From positions 9,238,001 through 9,302,000 of the forward strand of contig JBANAY010000003.1 of assembly GCA_037952775.1 (NCBI GenBank): a stretch of 64,000 nt of DNA. Reading direction: 5' to 3'. Positions 10,806-20,159 of the stretch are shown piece by piece (within the stretch, counting starts at the first letter, position 1; each line of letters begins with the position of its first letter). The notes beneath the pieces were generated by a model. That model saw only the letters and a program-made list of their open reading frames with translations, searched no databases and was not told the origin of the DNA. The position numbers were made by a program, and so were the translations under genes. This DNA is from Clonostachys chloroleuca. Taxonomy: Eukaryota; Ascomycota; Sordariomycetes; Hypocreales; Bionectriaceae.

Positions 10806-12596
10806 GTGAGCGATGGAGAACAAGGTGTAGCGGAAGCTGCTAGCGAGCAAAGGAAGAAGAGGAGCTCGGCAGGGTCAGCAGCTTTGCGGCATGGATCCCG
10901 CCAGGAGCTATATATCTCTATTACCCGTGGTGAGGATTTTGCTGACTCTTTTGACCCCTGGTTCTTCGCGAAGATGTTCCCGAGTCTAATTCCGTTTGGC
11001 TGCGGCGGCCCCCGGCTGGCGGAGGAAAGCACGGTGACCTCAGATAACAGAAGAAGCGCTGGGATTGAAGAAGGCTTTATAGCGGGAGCAGGGGTAGCGG
11101 CGGAGGTGGCAGCGGGTGGCCTTCTGTTGTCGAGAAATATGAGCCTCGCCAGATGGGCCGATATAGTGCTGAGGCGGCACGGCGGTCGGTTTGCAACTTA
11201 TTGCGTCTTCGCCTTTCTTGTCTTCAACTTGGGCGTTAGATCGAGGAATCGCCGAGTGAGCATGCTGAGCGTGTCGAGGAAGGAATTTCCGGCTGTCGAA
11301 CGTACTATACGCTCCCTAAGCAGGGAGAAGCTAAACCTAGCTCAGCGGGAACTTGAGGTTACGGGTCAAACCGGCGAGGACAGTATCAAGGAGCTGCTTA
11401 GAAGTATTTCGCTCTACGGATTCCGGCAGCCGATGTCGAGAGAGTACCGCCTCAGCCTGCGATGTAAGATTAAGTCCCTTATCGTCCGATATGGCGTCCC
11501 GGCCATCTGGTTCACGCTCAACCCGAACGATATTACCAACCCTGTCAAGCTTCGGCTCGCCGCATACCGAATACATGACCCAGAAGGTGCTGAGGCGTTA
11601 CTGCGAAGTCTAGATATGACGTTTAAGCGGGCGCGACTGGCCATTTCTGACCCGGTGAGCTCGGCCATCTTCTTCCACAGAGAGATGTCGTTGTTCTTCG
11701 AGCACTATGTGAGGGTGGGAGAGGAGTCAGTTTTCGGCCGCATCGGCCAGTATTTCGGGGCTGTGGAGACAAATGAGCGGGGTGCGCTCCACGTCCATGG
11801 GCTCCTGTGGTTACAGGGAAATTTGCAGCTAAGTTCAGTCTTGGCTGATGTCCGGGGCGAGGAAGGTGCCTCGTATGGCGACCACATCGTCGCGTACGTA
11901 GATAGCATATTCTCAGAGGTAAGTTAAGTTAAGTTAAGTCCCGCCCGTGGGGACCACCGCTGTAACACCAATTTCACGTTCGCAGGTCCAGGCTGACATA
12001 TTCCCAATACCGCCGTGCAGGACCTAGACCAGGAGGCGTTTTGCGCAGTCCGGGCGGAGAGGTCAGTCACTGCCGACATATCTTCGCTGGTGCAGGATGA
12101 TCACCTGTTCGCTGCAGCATTTGACGAGGAAGCCAACTTCTGCGCTGGGGCGACGCAGATCCACACGCACAGCCCAACCTGCGTGAAATATTCCTTGGGA
12201 AGGCGTAAAGGCAAGGGGGACCTCTGCCGTTTCAAGGCTCCATGGAAGCTGTCCGAGAAGACAGCTTTTGGTACGGACGGCGCATTACGGATCAGACGCA
12301 CGCATAGCATGGTAAACCGGTGGAACAAGGCGATCGCCGTGGGCCTTCGACACAACCACGATATCTCCTTTATTGCAACGCAGTGCAAGACCATGGCCAT
12401 TGTATACTACCTCACGAATTACGCGACCAAGGTTGAGGATCCGACGTGGAAGCGCGTAGCCGCCGCGGCAGAGATACTGGACTCGCTAGATGATGGGAAG
12501 TCAAGGCAGGACCGCGAGGCGGCGGCGGTTGCGGGTAGTGCGGGGGTGCGCATGATCGAGTGGATGCTGGGCAGAACAAAACACGGCAATTCCTGA
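10806..12596 (+). CDS. Helitron Rep (HUH endonuclease) part, two exons
   Basis: Exon 10806-11918 and exon 12021-about 12560 join in frame (FSE + DLDQEAFCAV) across the intron 11919-12020. The Rep domain holds the HUH metal-binding motif HVHGLLW (HVHG at 11790-11801), upstream conserved blocks (GVPAIWFTLNPNDITNP) and the catalytic tyrosine motif VYYLTNYATK at 12402-12431. These nick and religate single-stranded DNA during rolling-circle transposition. No stops occur in this part. Near 12555-12565 the frame ends in an out-of-family tail (stop at 12594-12596) while the expected continuation is in the next frame, so a one-base indel is likely. Reading is continuous with the stop-bearing N-terminal part upstream, so the first ATG at 10806 is probably not the true start. 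Confidence 0.85.
11919..12020 (+). other. Intron in Helitron Rep
   Basis: Donor GTAAGT directly after codon GAG and acceptor GTGCAG at 12015-12020 restore a phase-0 junction. A nearer CAG at 11985-11987 would lead to a stop codon. The donor is followed by an AAGTT pentamer repeated about four times. Confidence 0.7.
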
Positions 12597-13110
12597 TGAG
12601 AGTGGCAAACCGTATCTTCACCGAACGACCATTATCGCAGGTTGAGGTTGCCGCACACCTGTTGGGGTATGAGACTGAGTTCTCTAGTAGCACCACCTGG
12701 ACGTTCGTGAACGTATCATTGCTATACTGGTACATCTTTCGACGATGGCATTATCTTCGCCGCGCAAGCGGCTCCGAAATTTCGGATCAACTGACTGACG
12801 ATGCCATCTTGGTGGAGCAGACAGGCAGGAAAATTTCCTTCTTTGAGGCATACTATCACCGCGGCGATGTCCTTCGTGATCTATCTCTATATGACTACGT
12901 GTCACTGGTTCAGGTGAAGCGAAAGGGCAGTGGAAGGCGAGGAGCCAGTACTTGGGGAGAGGTGCCGTTCAGGAGCGATGCACCGTTTGCAGAGACATGG
13001 TCGCAGGTATTACGTCGCCCAGGTAAGCACGCTGTTGTCTGCTTGGACGGATACTTAAGCATGGACTTCTCTCAAGACGACGACGACGACGACAGCCGGG
13101 GCTACCGGAG
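12560..13110 (+). CDS. Helitron protein, region between Rep and helicase
   Basis: An open frame shifted by one base relative to the Rep exon contains the conserved helitron blocks QNKTRQFLMRVANRIFTERP and LSQVEVAAHLLGYETEF, later DGYLSMDFSQ and a run of six Asp. It ends, in the proposed model, at a GTACGT donor at 13111. Read through without splicing, it would stop at 13139-13141. The mismatch with the Rep frame upstream is most simply an indel at about 12560. Confidence 0.75.
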
Positions 13111-13204
13111 GTACGTAACTAGAGGATTTCCGTACTGCTAAGAAGAAGGAGGATCACCAGATTTGCCCTTCACTGTCACCTGCTGACGCCGTTGATCTTG
13201 TTAG
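13111..13204 (+). other. Probable intron before Helitron helicase exon
   Basis: GTACGT donor, a GCTGAC branch-point-like motif at 13182-13187, and TTAG acceptor ending at 13204. Splicing joins GYR to RAAVQHLALFVPWD in frame. A Helitron fragment at 45841-45868 starts to resemble this element right at the proposed exon start, with a different sequence before it, which supports the boundary. The alternative is a frameshift with no intron. Confidence 0.6.
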
Positions 13205-15653
13205 GGCCGCCGTGCAGCATCTCGCCCTATTCGTGCCGTGGGATTGCTTCTTGTCTGAGACCAGGGGTGATATTGGGCAAATATGGGAAAGGCAGAAAAA
13301 GACGCTTAGCCGGAGGCTTTCGTCCGTCCTTGAGAATATCCAGCTGCTTCGCCGATCAGCAGAAGATGCGCAGCGCGACGCCAGACAATGGGCGGCCTCA
13401 TCAGGAGAGGAGGACCTCATGAATGGGGAGGCAGGGGCGGCAGGGGCGGGTGGTGCGGGTGGTGCGGTTGAGGGAGACAACGAGACACAATCCGCATACC
13501 GCTCTGATGATATAGGGGATGCTATACGGCTGATTGACGTTATGAGAAGCGCCGCAATGGGGAATCAGATTACGGGCGGCTCGGGAGAGCTGTTGGCAAT
13601 GGTGCAGCAGCTCTGCCGCTTCCAGCATACAGCCTTGGACTCAGCATCCGAGCTGCGTGCGAGGATCGTGGTTGAAGCAGAAGGGAGAAGGGTGAACCTG
13701 CCGGGGGGCCCATTCACGGGAGCCGAAATTCCAGCACAGAGGCTGCTGAAGTCCATCAAATCACAGCAAACAAGTGCTTCGAGGGAGGCGGAAAAGATGA
13801 TCCAGGGAATCCAAGATCCAGCCGGCAGCAACGCGACCAGTCGCAACGCAGCCGTGAATAATGTGCTGAGCGGGTTCGGGGAACAGGATGTCCAACTAAC
13901 AGCAGCGGACTCCGATGAGCGCACGTCGGGTAACCGCCCGACAGCAGAAGTTTGCCTCGGGCCTTCCACATCCATCCTGGAAGTCGGGAGACAGCTGACA
14001 GAGCTCTTCACACTGAACAGGAAGCAGTCCGTCGTATTCTTGCTGATCTGCCGACAACTTGATCTCATCCTACGTGGCGAGGGAGCTGCTAGTCCAATTG
14101 CCCCTCCCCAGCTTCTCCAGTTTGTCAGTGGAGAGGGCGGCACGGGGAAGTCGCGGGTCATCGAGGCGGTCGTAGAGCTTTTCGCCGGGAAGGGAATCTC
14201 AAATCGCTTGCTGGTCACAGCGACCTCGGGGACCGCGGCGGCGCGTATTAATGGTATCACAATCCACTCGGCGTGCAACTTCTCCAAAGACGCATCACGC
14301 GTGAGTGCCAGGAGAGACAAAGGCGCCAATGAGATTGGGTCCTCCAGTTCATCCGCCCGTTATATCAATGGACAGTCGCGGATGGACTGGCAGGGAAAAT
14401 ATTTGCTTATCATAGACGAGGTGAGCATGCTCGGCGCGCGGACATTGTATATGGTGAACGAGCAGTTATGTAGGCTCCGAGGATCCACAGAAGACTTTGG
14501 AGGTATTCCCATCGTCCTTTTCTGCGGCGACTTCCACCAGTTCCGCCCCGTGCAGGAGAGGTCGATGCTGCTTCCCGACGCGGCCGTCACGTGGGAACAA
14601 GACAGCTCATTCAGAGTGGAACAGAGGCACCAGCATGGCAAGGCACATGCCCTGTGGAAGAAGTTTACCACCGTCGTCATGCTGGACGAACAGGTCCGCG
14701 CTGCTGGTGACCGAGAGTTACGAAGGCTACTGGCGCGGATCCGGCTCGGGATCCAGGACAAGTCGGATGTTGATCTCCTCAATGCTCGCTGCTACCAAGA
14801 CGGCAGGCGGATCCCGTGGGAGTCAGGTATCACTGTGGTAACGCCACTCAACAGAAACCGGTGGAACCTAAACATGGAAGCCACCCTAGCCTTCCAACAG
14901 CAACATAAAGCGACACTACACATCTTCATATCCGACCATAAGTGGAAGGACGGCCAGCCGACGGAAGAGGAGGCCTTAATGATTCTGAACCACGGCGACG
15001 ATAGCGCGATCCCGGTGCCGGCCGTCTTCATGTTCGTGCCGGGTATGCCTGTCGTCGTCAACCATAACACGCACCAGGGCCTGAAGCTCGTCAACGGGGC
15101 CAGCTACATGGCGTTAGATGTCATCGTCGATAAGGCATACCCGGGCTACCGGATCTCAGCCGATACCATACTCCACTTCGGGCCTCCAGCAGGGATCCTG
15201 CTGACGGCAGAGACGACTCGCGATCTTCACTTCGTCGGCATGCCGCCCGGGACGATCCTGCTGATGCCGATGAGCGCCAAGCTGGAATGCCAGCAAAAGC
15301 GGCCGTGGCAACAGCATGACGTTACGCGGAAGGGCCTGCCGTGCACGCCGGCTTTCGCATGCACCGACTACAAGGTTCAAGGGAGAACTTTGAACCGGGT
15401 GGCGCTGGAGCTGCGCGGGACCAGGACGACCATGATTGATGGTGAGATAGTGCAAAGCCAGTGCGACCCGTACAGCTTGTACGTGCAGCTGTCGCGCTGC
15501 CCATCACTCGACGGGATAATGCTCGTGTCGAAAGCGCGGGAGAGGGATCTGGTCGGAAACAGGATCCCCATTGACATGGCAGCTGCGGAGGCCAGACTGG
15601 AAATGCTTAGTGAGAAGACTATCGAGAAGGCTCTGGGCTGGCTGGACGAGTAG
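13205..15653 (+). CDS. Helitron Pif1-like helicase part
   Basis: Open from the predicted acceptor to the TAG at 15651-15653. After a Gly/Ala-rich and charged spacer, the SF1B Pif1/RecD-type helicase shows Walker A GEGGTGKS (14130-14153), motif Ia-like TATSGTAAARI, Walker B LLIIDEVSML, motif III CGDFHQFRPV, the Arg-containing LDEQVRA, TVVTPLNRNRWNLN, and near the end YKVQGRTLNRVALEL and VQLSRCPSLDGIMLV. It would unwind DNA during rolling-circle transposition. The reading shows no stops, unlike the N-terminal third of the same element. Short minus-strand frames here are shadows. Confidence 0.92.
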
Positions 15654-15945
15654 GGATCTACAGCGAGTACGATGAAGCATTGTGTAAGCGAACAAGAGTA
15701 AGGGAGCAGTTTGGGGTAGTCAAGGGAAGTAGCTGGCTTACCAAAGCCAAAGAAGAAAGATTCAACAGTCAGTCAGCTTCCAACTTCAAATTTGGGGAGT
15801 TTTAGACTCTTAACGGAGGGAGTCCAGATCAAAAGTGACCAATAGGTAAGCAAAAGACAATGGTTGAAATCTACTAATTTTCACCAATCATCTTGAAGGC
15901 GCTAGGGGAAAGCGGGGCCCTTCCCACCAACCACAGAGGGAGATT
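15654..15945. other. Sequence downstream of the Helitron helicase
   Basis: No gene seen. The Helitron 3' terminus should lie in or after this stretch, but I found no convincing hairpin followed by CTRR. Confidence 0.4.
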
Positions 15946-15946
15946 T

Positions 15947-16190
15947 GTTCCTCAAGGCAACAACCGGGCCAATCATATCAGGGTCTTAAGTCGAGGGGTA
16001 GAGCATAGACCTTTCGTTCCTCAAGGCACGTTCCTCAAGGCACGTCTAGATGAATGCAAAAAAACTGCTATGTGATTGGCCAGGTTCGATGCTCGCTGTG
16101 CTTGCACTCTTTTGGAAAGGAGAGGCAAACCGGTCGCGGTTTGCGCAAAGGAGCCTTGAGGAACGAAGCTGGCTGTGGCCATTTTCCGTT
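15947..16190 (+). repeat. Dispersed repeat, copy 2, with flanking inverted 14-mer
   Basis: The segment 16032-16190 matches about 1180-1345. In this copy the motif tcgttcctcaaggc occurs at about 16014-16027 and its inverse gccttgaggaacga at about 16152-16165, giving a MITE-like outline of roughly 150 bp. Related gttcctcaaggc words also occur near 15949 and 16029. A perfect 8-bp hairpin (16125-16144, loop gtcg) sits inside. The left inverted arm is not clear in copy 1, so transposon status is uncertain. Confidence 0.5.
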
Positions 16191-16768
16191 TTTTATCGTC
16201 TCTGATCACAGTGGCCAAATTCAAATCTTACGTGTGGTTAAAAACAAAACTTGTTTGCAGTAGCGCCATTCTGAGAGGCATTCGTGGTACCAATCGGCCT
16301 ATGGCTTTGGGCCATACCCTATAACCCAATGTTTCACATTAGGAAATGTTTAATACCCGAGAGGGCGGTGAATTGGGAGCGTAGGGCTTCGCAGTGGGTA
16401 GCGGCCGTTTCTGCCTCAGTTATGACCAAGCCCCTCTGGCAAAGCCACAGAAGCCACAGGCTAACCCCACAATATTTAAGTAGTTAAAATCCGGCGACAC
16501 CCTTTTTCCATTCTATTGTATTATTAGAATGTTCCAGAAGAAAGGAAATGCTGCTGTATATATTCAAGAATTCCCCTATTACCCTCCATTTACAAAGTTA
16601 TTCGATTAATTTATGCAGCAGGTTTGACCTTACATGATTCATGTCATATGATAGATAATTGCTATTGATAGCGCCGGTCATAGAGAGTAGGGGACTCGAA
16701 TCGTGAACCCAAGGTATAAGATGTGATTGTACTTGTAAATTTATGGGGACAATATCTACTTATTAATC
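16191..16768. other. Intergenic stretch with repeat pieces
   Basis: No gene. About 16245-16300 resembles 5785-5835. The rest holds nothing I can name. Confidence 0.4.
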
Positions 16769-18730
16769 CTACAGCCTGTCCATTCGTTCAGCGCTATTCT
16801 GAATAAGCATCTCAGCAATCTTTCGATGCCCTGTTTCTAAAGCAGCCTGAAGAGCATTGCCATGCTCTCCACATCGGGCATTGATATCAGCGCCCTTCTG
16901 GATAAGCATCTCAGCCATCTCTAGATGCCCAAATACTGAAACAGCCTGAAGGGCATTGACATACTCTCCACCTTGGGCATTGATATCAGCGCCTTCTGAA
17001 TAAGCAACTCAGCCATCTCTAGATGCCCAAATACTAAAGCAGCCTGAAGAGCATTGACATACTCTCCACCTTGGGCATTGATATCAGCGCCTTCTGAAGG
17101 AGAAAAATAGAAGAATAGAGTAAACCCCAAAGTGATGCATGATAAAGAGCTTGAATCCCATCCGCTTCACGCCCATACGGATTATTAAGATGATAACCAA
17201 ATTGGAAGGCATTTTGGCATAAAAAATATCTCTTAACCGACGGTGTAATTCCTTTATAAGCTGACTCGACATCTTTCGCATTCTTCATCCAATATTGCGC
17301 AGAGAACTCTGCCAGATAATATTGTTGTCTTGTTTTTTGTGGCGAGCAGAGCGGATGGATAGTAAGCAGATAGGAGAGACAAACGTCAATAATGCTAGCC
17401 TTTGCAGAAATTTCATCCAGTCCTTCAGCCAAATGTGGTTCTAGCCGGTCTGATAAGAGATATTCCTTTACTGAAAAGTGAGCAAGTTGTATTTCGGCTC
17501 GTTTGCCTTCATGTACGGGAACGACTAAACTGGAGCAGTATTGGATGATTTCTTCTGGAATTGGCATTCGATTTTCTGGACTAAATGCGGGCTGGCTTGA
17601 CGGATCAACAGTGATAAGATCAACAGCTTCCTCAAGTTTCAGAGGCCGTTCGCTGTAAGTCAAAAATTGCAGAAGGCGCTTCGCCGTGCTTAGATGATTC
17701 GGATGTATCCGTTGCAAAATTTGTGCATATGTCGCATCCAGCGTCTTAGGCAGGTTTTGTAGTTCTCTTCGCACGGAAGGCGGGTCTAGACATTGTTCCA
17801 ATGTGTCAAATTGGCACGCGAGCCAGCGGAACCTATGATAAATTTAGCTGCTGAGTCGGAGACGGAAGAATTGGAACTGTAAAGGCATGGAACATCAGAG
17901 AGGACCACATACATTCCGTTCGCCTTTTCTAGGAGGGTAGTTTCAATCTCTGCTTGGATATCCGACCGTTCTTTCCACCTCGCCATTTCGCTGACCCTGG
18001 CCTTCGTATAGGCAGTGATATCGTCACTCACCAACTCACTTTGGAGTTGAATAATTTTATCATTACGGACCCAGCCGTTGAAAGAAGCCATGATATCCTG
18101 CCCGGGCCGACTGGTGACTAGTATGTGTATGTTGATTGATTCATCGTGGACGCTCTTAATCCAATCCAGTAAGGATTTTGAAGAGTATGAACCGCTGTAT
18201 CTCTCAGATTCATCCAGTGCATCAAAGATAATATAAGTCTCCCCGGCTTTCGTCAGCATGTGTCGCAAGAGCTTATCTAGCGATGAAGTGTCTGGCTGTC
18301 TCGTTCCATTCCCAAAGATAGAACAGACTGCATTGACTTCGCTGCGAAGACTGGTGTGTTTGGAATATAGCTGAAATATGAGCGAACGGATAGCGTTTTC
18401 CAGCGATCTTTTCTCAACATCGTTGAAATTAAAGAAGAAGTATAGAACCCTGGGATTGGAGTTGGCGGGGTCAAGATCTGTAATGATGGTGGAACTGAGG
18501 ATGGTCTTGCCGCACCCGGGGATACCATTAAGCCATACTAGCTTGCATTATTGTGGACTGTAGTCGATGCGATGTCTCACAATATCAGGCAGCAGTGGAC
18601 ACAGCTCCTTGATCAATATAGGAAGACGATGAGCGCTTTCTGTCTCATTAAAACGCCGCTAGCCGTCCCTTCCTTGATGGCAAAGTGCGAGGCTATCTCG
18701 GCACCTCGAAAAGTATGATATTTTGGTAAG
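16769..18730 (-). pseudogene. NACHT-ankyrin NLR-like gene with frameshifts (locus B)
   Basis: Much less RIP-damaged than its paralogue at 1446-5045. On the minus strand the NACHT domain is open from WLNGIPGCGKT (P-loop, about 18500-18535) through Walker B YIIFDALDES and HILVTSRPGQD. An 80-nt intron (17833-17912) joins ANGM to FRWLACQFDTLEQC. A winged-helix/linker region follows (RRELQNLPKTLDATYAQILQ, QLAHFSVKEYLLSDRL), then about three ankyrin repeats ending at 16769. Defects: two one-base deletions at equivalent places in the first two ankyrin repeats (cgccttctg instead of cgcccttctg at about 17090 and 16992), a TAA just before the P-loop, and a frameshift near 18660. The N-terminal exon relic (YHTFRGAEIASHFAIKEG, then SAHRLPILIKELCPLLPD) is unlike the phosphorylase domain of locus A and may be a SesA-like effector domain (weak). 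Confidence 0.8.
17833..17912 (-). other. Intron in NLR-B
   Basis: Minus-strand donor GTATGT and acceptor ATCATAG. Removing the 80 nt restores the family-typical junction GMFRWLACQFDTLEQC. A homologous, RIP-altered intron lies at about 3012-3090 in locus A. Confidence 0.8.
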
Positions 18731-18964
18731 AGGCTAAAAACCGGGTGGTAGAGTGTACATAGAATCATTATATTTGCAGAGAGTGGCGAATGGGGTATTT
18801 TGATATTTAATTTCCAACAAGAAACTAGTCAGCTTTGTAATATCACCAGTGACAAGGATGAACAATACTAGAGGCTTTAACCTGTGGAAGATGGGAATGC
18901 ATACGTAACGACTCAAGTATTATAGTTTCTCTTTAGAAAATAATGTGACATAATGGTTGTGTGA
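18731..18964. other. 3' flank of the chromodomain gene
   Basis: No gene. The part from about 18810 onward is homologous to 23541-23690, next to the third chromodomain copy, so the duplicated block extends beyond the coding sequence. Confidence 0.5.
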
Positions 18965-19624
18965 TCACACCTTTCGGGGGCGGCCACGGGGGCGTTTTGT
19001 AAAGTCCTTGCTGCTCTTCTTTCCTTTTTCATGACTCTTTGTAGCCTTTTCGAAAACTCCAGTTTTCTGTGCGAGCTGAACGGTGGGGCTCCTAGGTCCC
19101 TTGCCTCCTTTCTGTCGATGTGTCGTTGACTTCTTCCACTCCTCAATCAACTCCCTCATGTTCACACAATCCTCCTCTGGCACAGCAGTTAGTCTCCACT
19201 CCACCGTATAGTGTAGCTTACCGTTGATCACCTCTTCGCCTATAATTTCAACAGCTTCCCATTCATCCTCGGATTTTTCATCCACTACCTGAGGGGTGGG
19301 AGGATCCTCCGAGGACAGACTTGTGCTGGCACGCTCATTCCTTGCCTCTGCATCGCTGTTCTCGAGACTAGCCATCTCAGCACTCATCTGAGTAGCAGGA
19401 GCCAGGTATAGTGCCTCAATAGAAGAGTCTATTGAGAAATCGGCAAATTCGTCATATATAGGAGCAGGATCCGACTCGACTTGTACATGCAACAGCTCTT
19501 CGGCGGCAGGGGGCTCGTTATCATGTGCATCTTTCGTCGGATACTGTACATTAAACCAAATCAATTGTATTGTCTTTCGACCAGTTTGGACAATTGATAG
19601 GAGTTGAGGATATGGCACCAACAT
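18965..19624 (-). CDS. Chromodomain-like protein with C-terminal AT-hook, copy 2 (intact)
   Basis: A 219-residue open frame from the ATG at 19624. Residues 1-about 120 are acidic and low in complexity (DPAPIYDEF, SSEDPPTPQVVDEKSEDEWE). Residues about 122-165 resemble a degenerate chromodomain: WEAVEIIGEEVINGKLHYTV, EWRLTAVPEEDCVNMREL, IEEW. A basic tail ends in the AT-hook RPRGRPRKV. Chromodomains bind methylated histone tails and AT-hooks bind AT-rich minor groove, so a chromatin-associated role is plausible but inferred. Two further copies occur at 410-706 (truncated) and 23690-24345 (RIP-mutated). Upstream lies a 15-bp tandem repeat at 19708-19797. It could also be the tail of a mobile-element protein, since chromodomains occur in chromoviral integrases. 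Confidence 0.75.
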   Translation of the reverse strand: MLVPYPQLLSIVQTGRKTIQLIWFNVQYPTKDAHDNEPPAAEELLHVQVESDPAPIYDEFADFSIDSSIEALYLAPATQMSAEMASLENSDAEARNERASTSLSSEDPPTPQVVDEKSEDEWEAVEIIGEEVINGKLHYTVEWRLTAVPEEDCVNMRELIEEWKKSTTHRQKGGKGPRSPTVQLAQKTGVFEKATKSHEKGKKSSKDFTKRPRGRPRKV

Positions 19625-19707
19625 GGAACGGTGGATGTTAAGAACATGATTAGTAGAGTCGATTTGAATTATCGAATTAGCCTAAAAAAGATAACTATAC
19701 AATCAAT

Positions 19708-19797
19708 CGTCTCACGCGAAAGCGTCTCATGCCAAAATGTCTCATGCCAAAACGTCTCATGGCAAAACGTCTTATGTTAAAATACCCCATGCTAAAA
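19708..19797. repeat. 15-bp tandem repeat x6 upstream of the chromodomain gene
   Basis: Six head-to-tail units of exactly 15 bp with consensus cgtctcatgccaaaa, diverging at both ends. It begins 83 bp upstream of the minus-strand ATG at 19624, so it lies in the likely promoter or 5' leader. It could be a binding-site array or simply a minisatellite. Confidence 0.9.
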
Positions 19798-20159
19798 AGT
19801 TGCATAATGAATGAAAAGTGCCACATTATATTACTTAAAGTTTAAGACTTTCTGTTACAAAAAACATCAACCCAATGAGGGTGAGAAATAGCAAATAAGG
19901 CATGAATCTGGAATGTACAGGGTTTGCATAGAATCCACTAGATTAGGCCGTTAGACCAACTGGTTTCCGATGTCATTTTCCCACAAATGTGTCTCAAGTC
20001 GTCAGCTCTTATAGCACGATAATTGAATAATTGAGTTTCAGGGGTAAAGGATAAGTCTGGTATTGAGTAAAGGTGCTCTAGGTAATGTAGTCAAGATTCC
20101 ATTTAACTTAATCTTGATAAAGATGGGCTTGGTCCCGTATTCATATGATGTTCCAAGTA
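19798..20159. other. Intergenic stretch
   Basis: No gene seen. It contains the second copy of the 24-bp motif at 20014-20037. Confidence 0.5.
20014..20037 (+). repeat. 24-bp motif, copy 2 (partner at 1-24)
   Basis: Same orientation as the motif at the start of the window, about 20 kb apart, with 22 of 24 bases the same. Sequences to the right of the two copies are unrelated. Confidence 0.35.

Larger units (their letters stand above)
9520..15653 (+). mobile_element. Helitron, RepHel coding region
   Basis: A rolling-circle transposon coding region in plus orientation: a helitron-type N-terminal domain, the Helitron_like_N/Rep HUH endonuclease with its tyrosine motif, and a C-terminal Pif1-family helicase. 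Two introns and one frameshift are inferred. I could not place the terminal signatures (5' TC, 3' hairpin plus CTRR), so the ends given are those of the coding region only. Base composition changes within the element. The part before about 10.8 kb carries several in-frame stops; the rest is GC-rich and open. Confidence 0.85.

Noticed and set aside
13565..14329. 254-codon minus-strand frame within the Helitron
   Set aside because: It is antisense to the well-supported helicase exon, with no recognisable domain; a shadow in GC-rich DNA.
16675..16720. tRNA-like T-arm (ggactcgaatcg)
   Set aside because: Neither strand gives a consistent T stem, anticodon arm or acceptor stem around it.
16921..17801. 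Programmed frameshifting in NLR-B
   Set aside because: The two frame changes are single-base losses relative to sister repeat units, with no slippery sequence or downstream structure seen.
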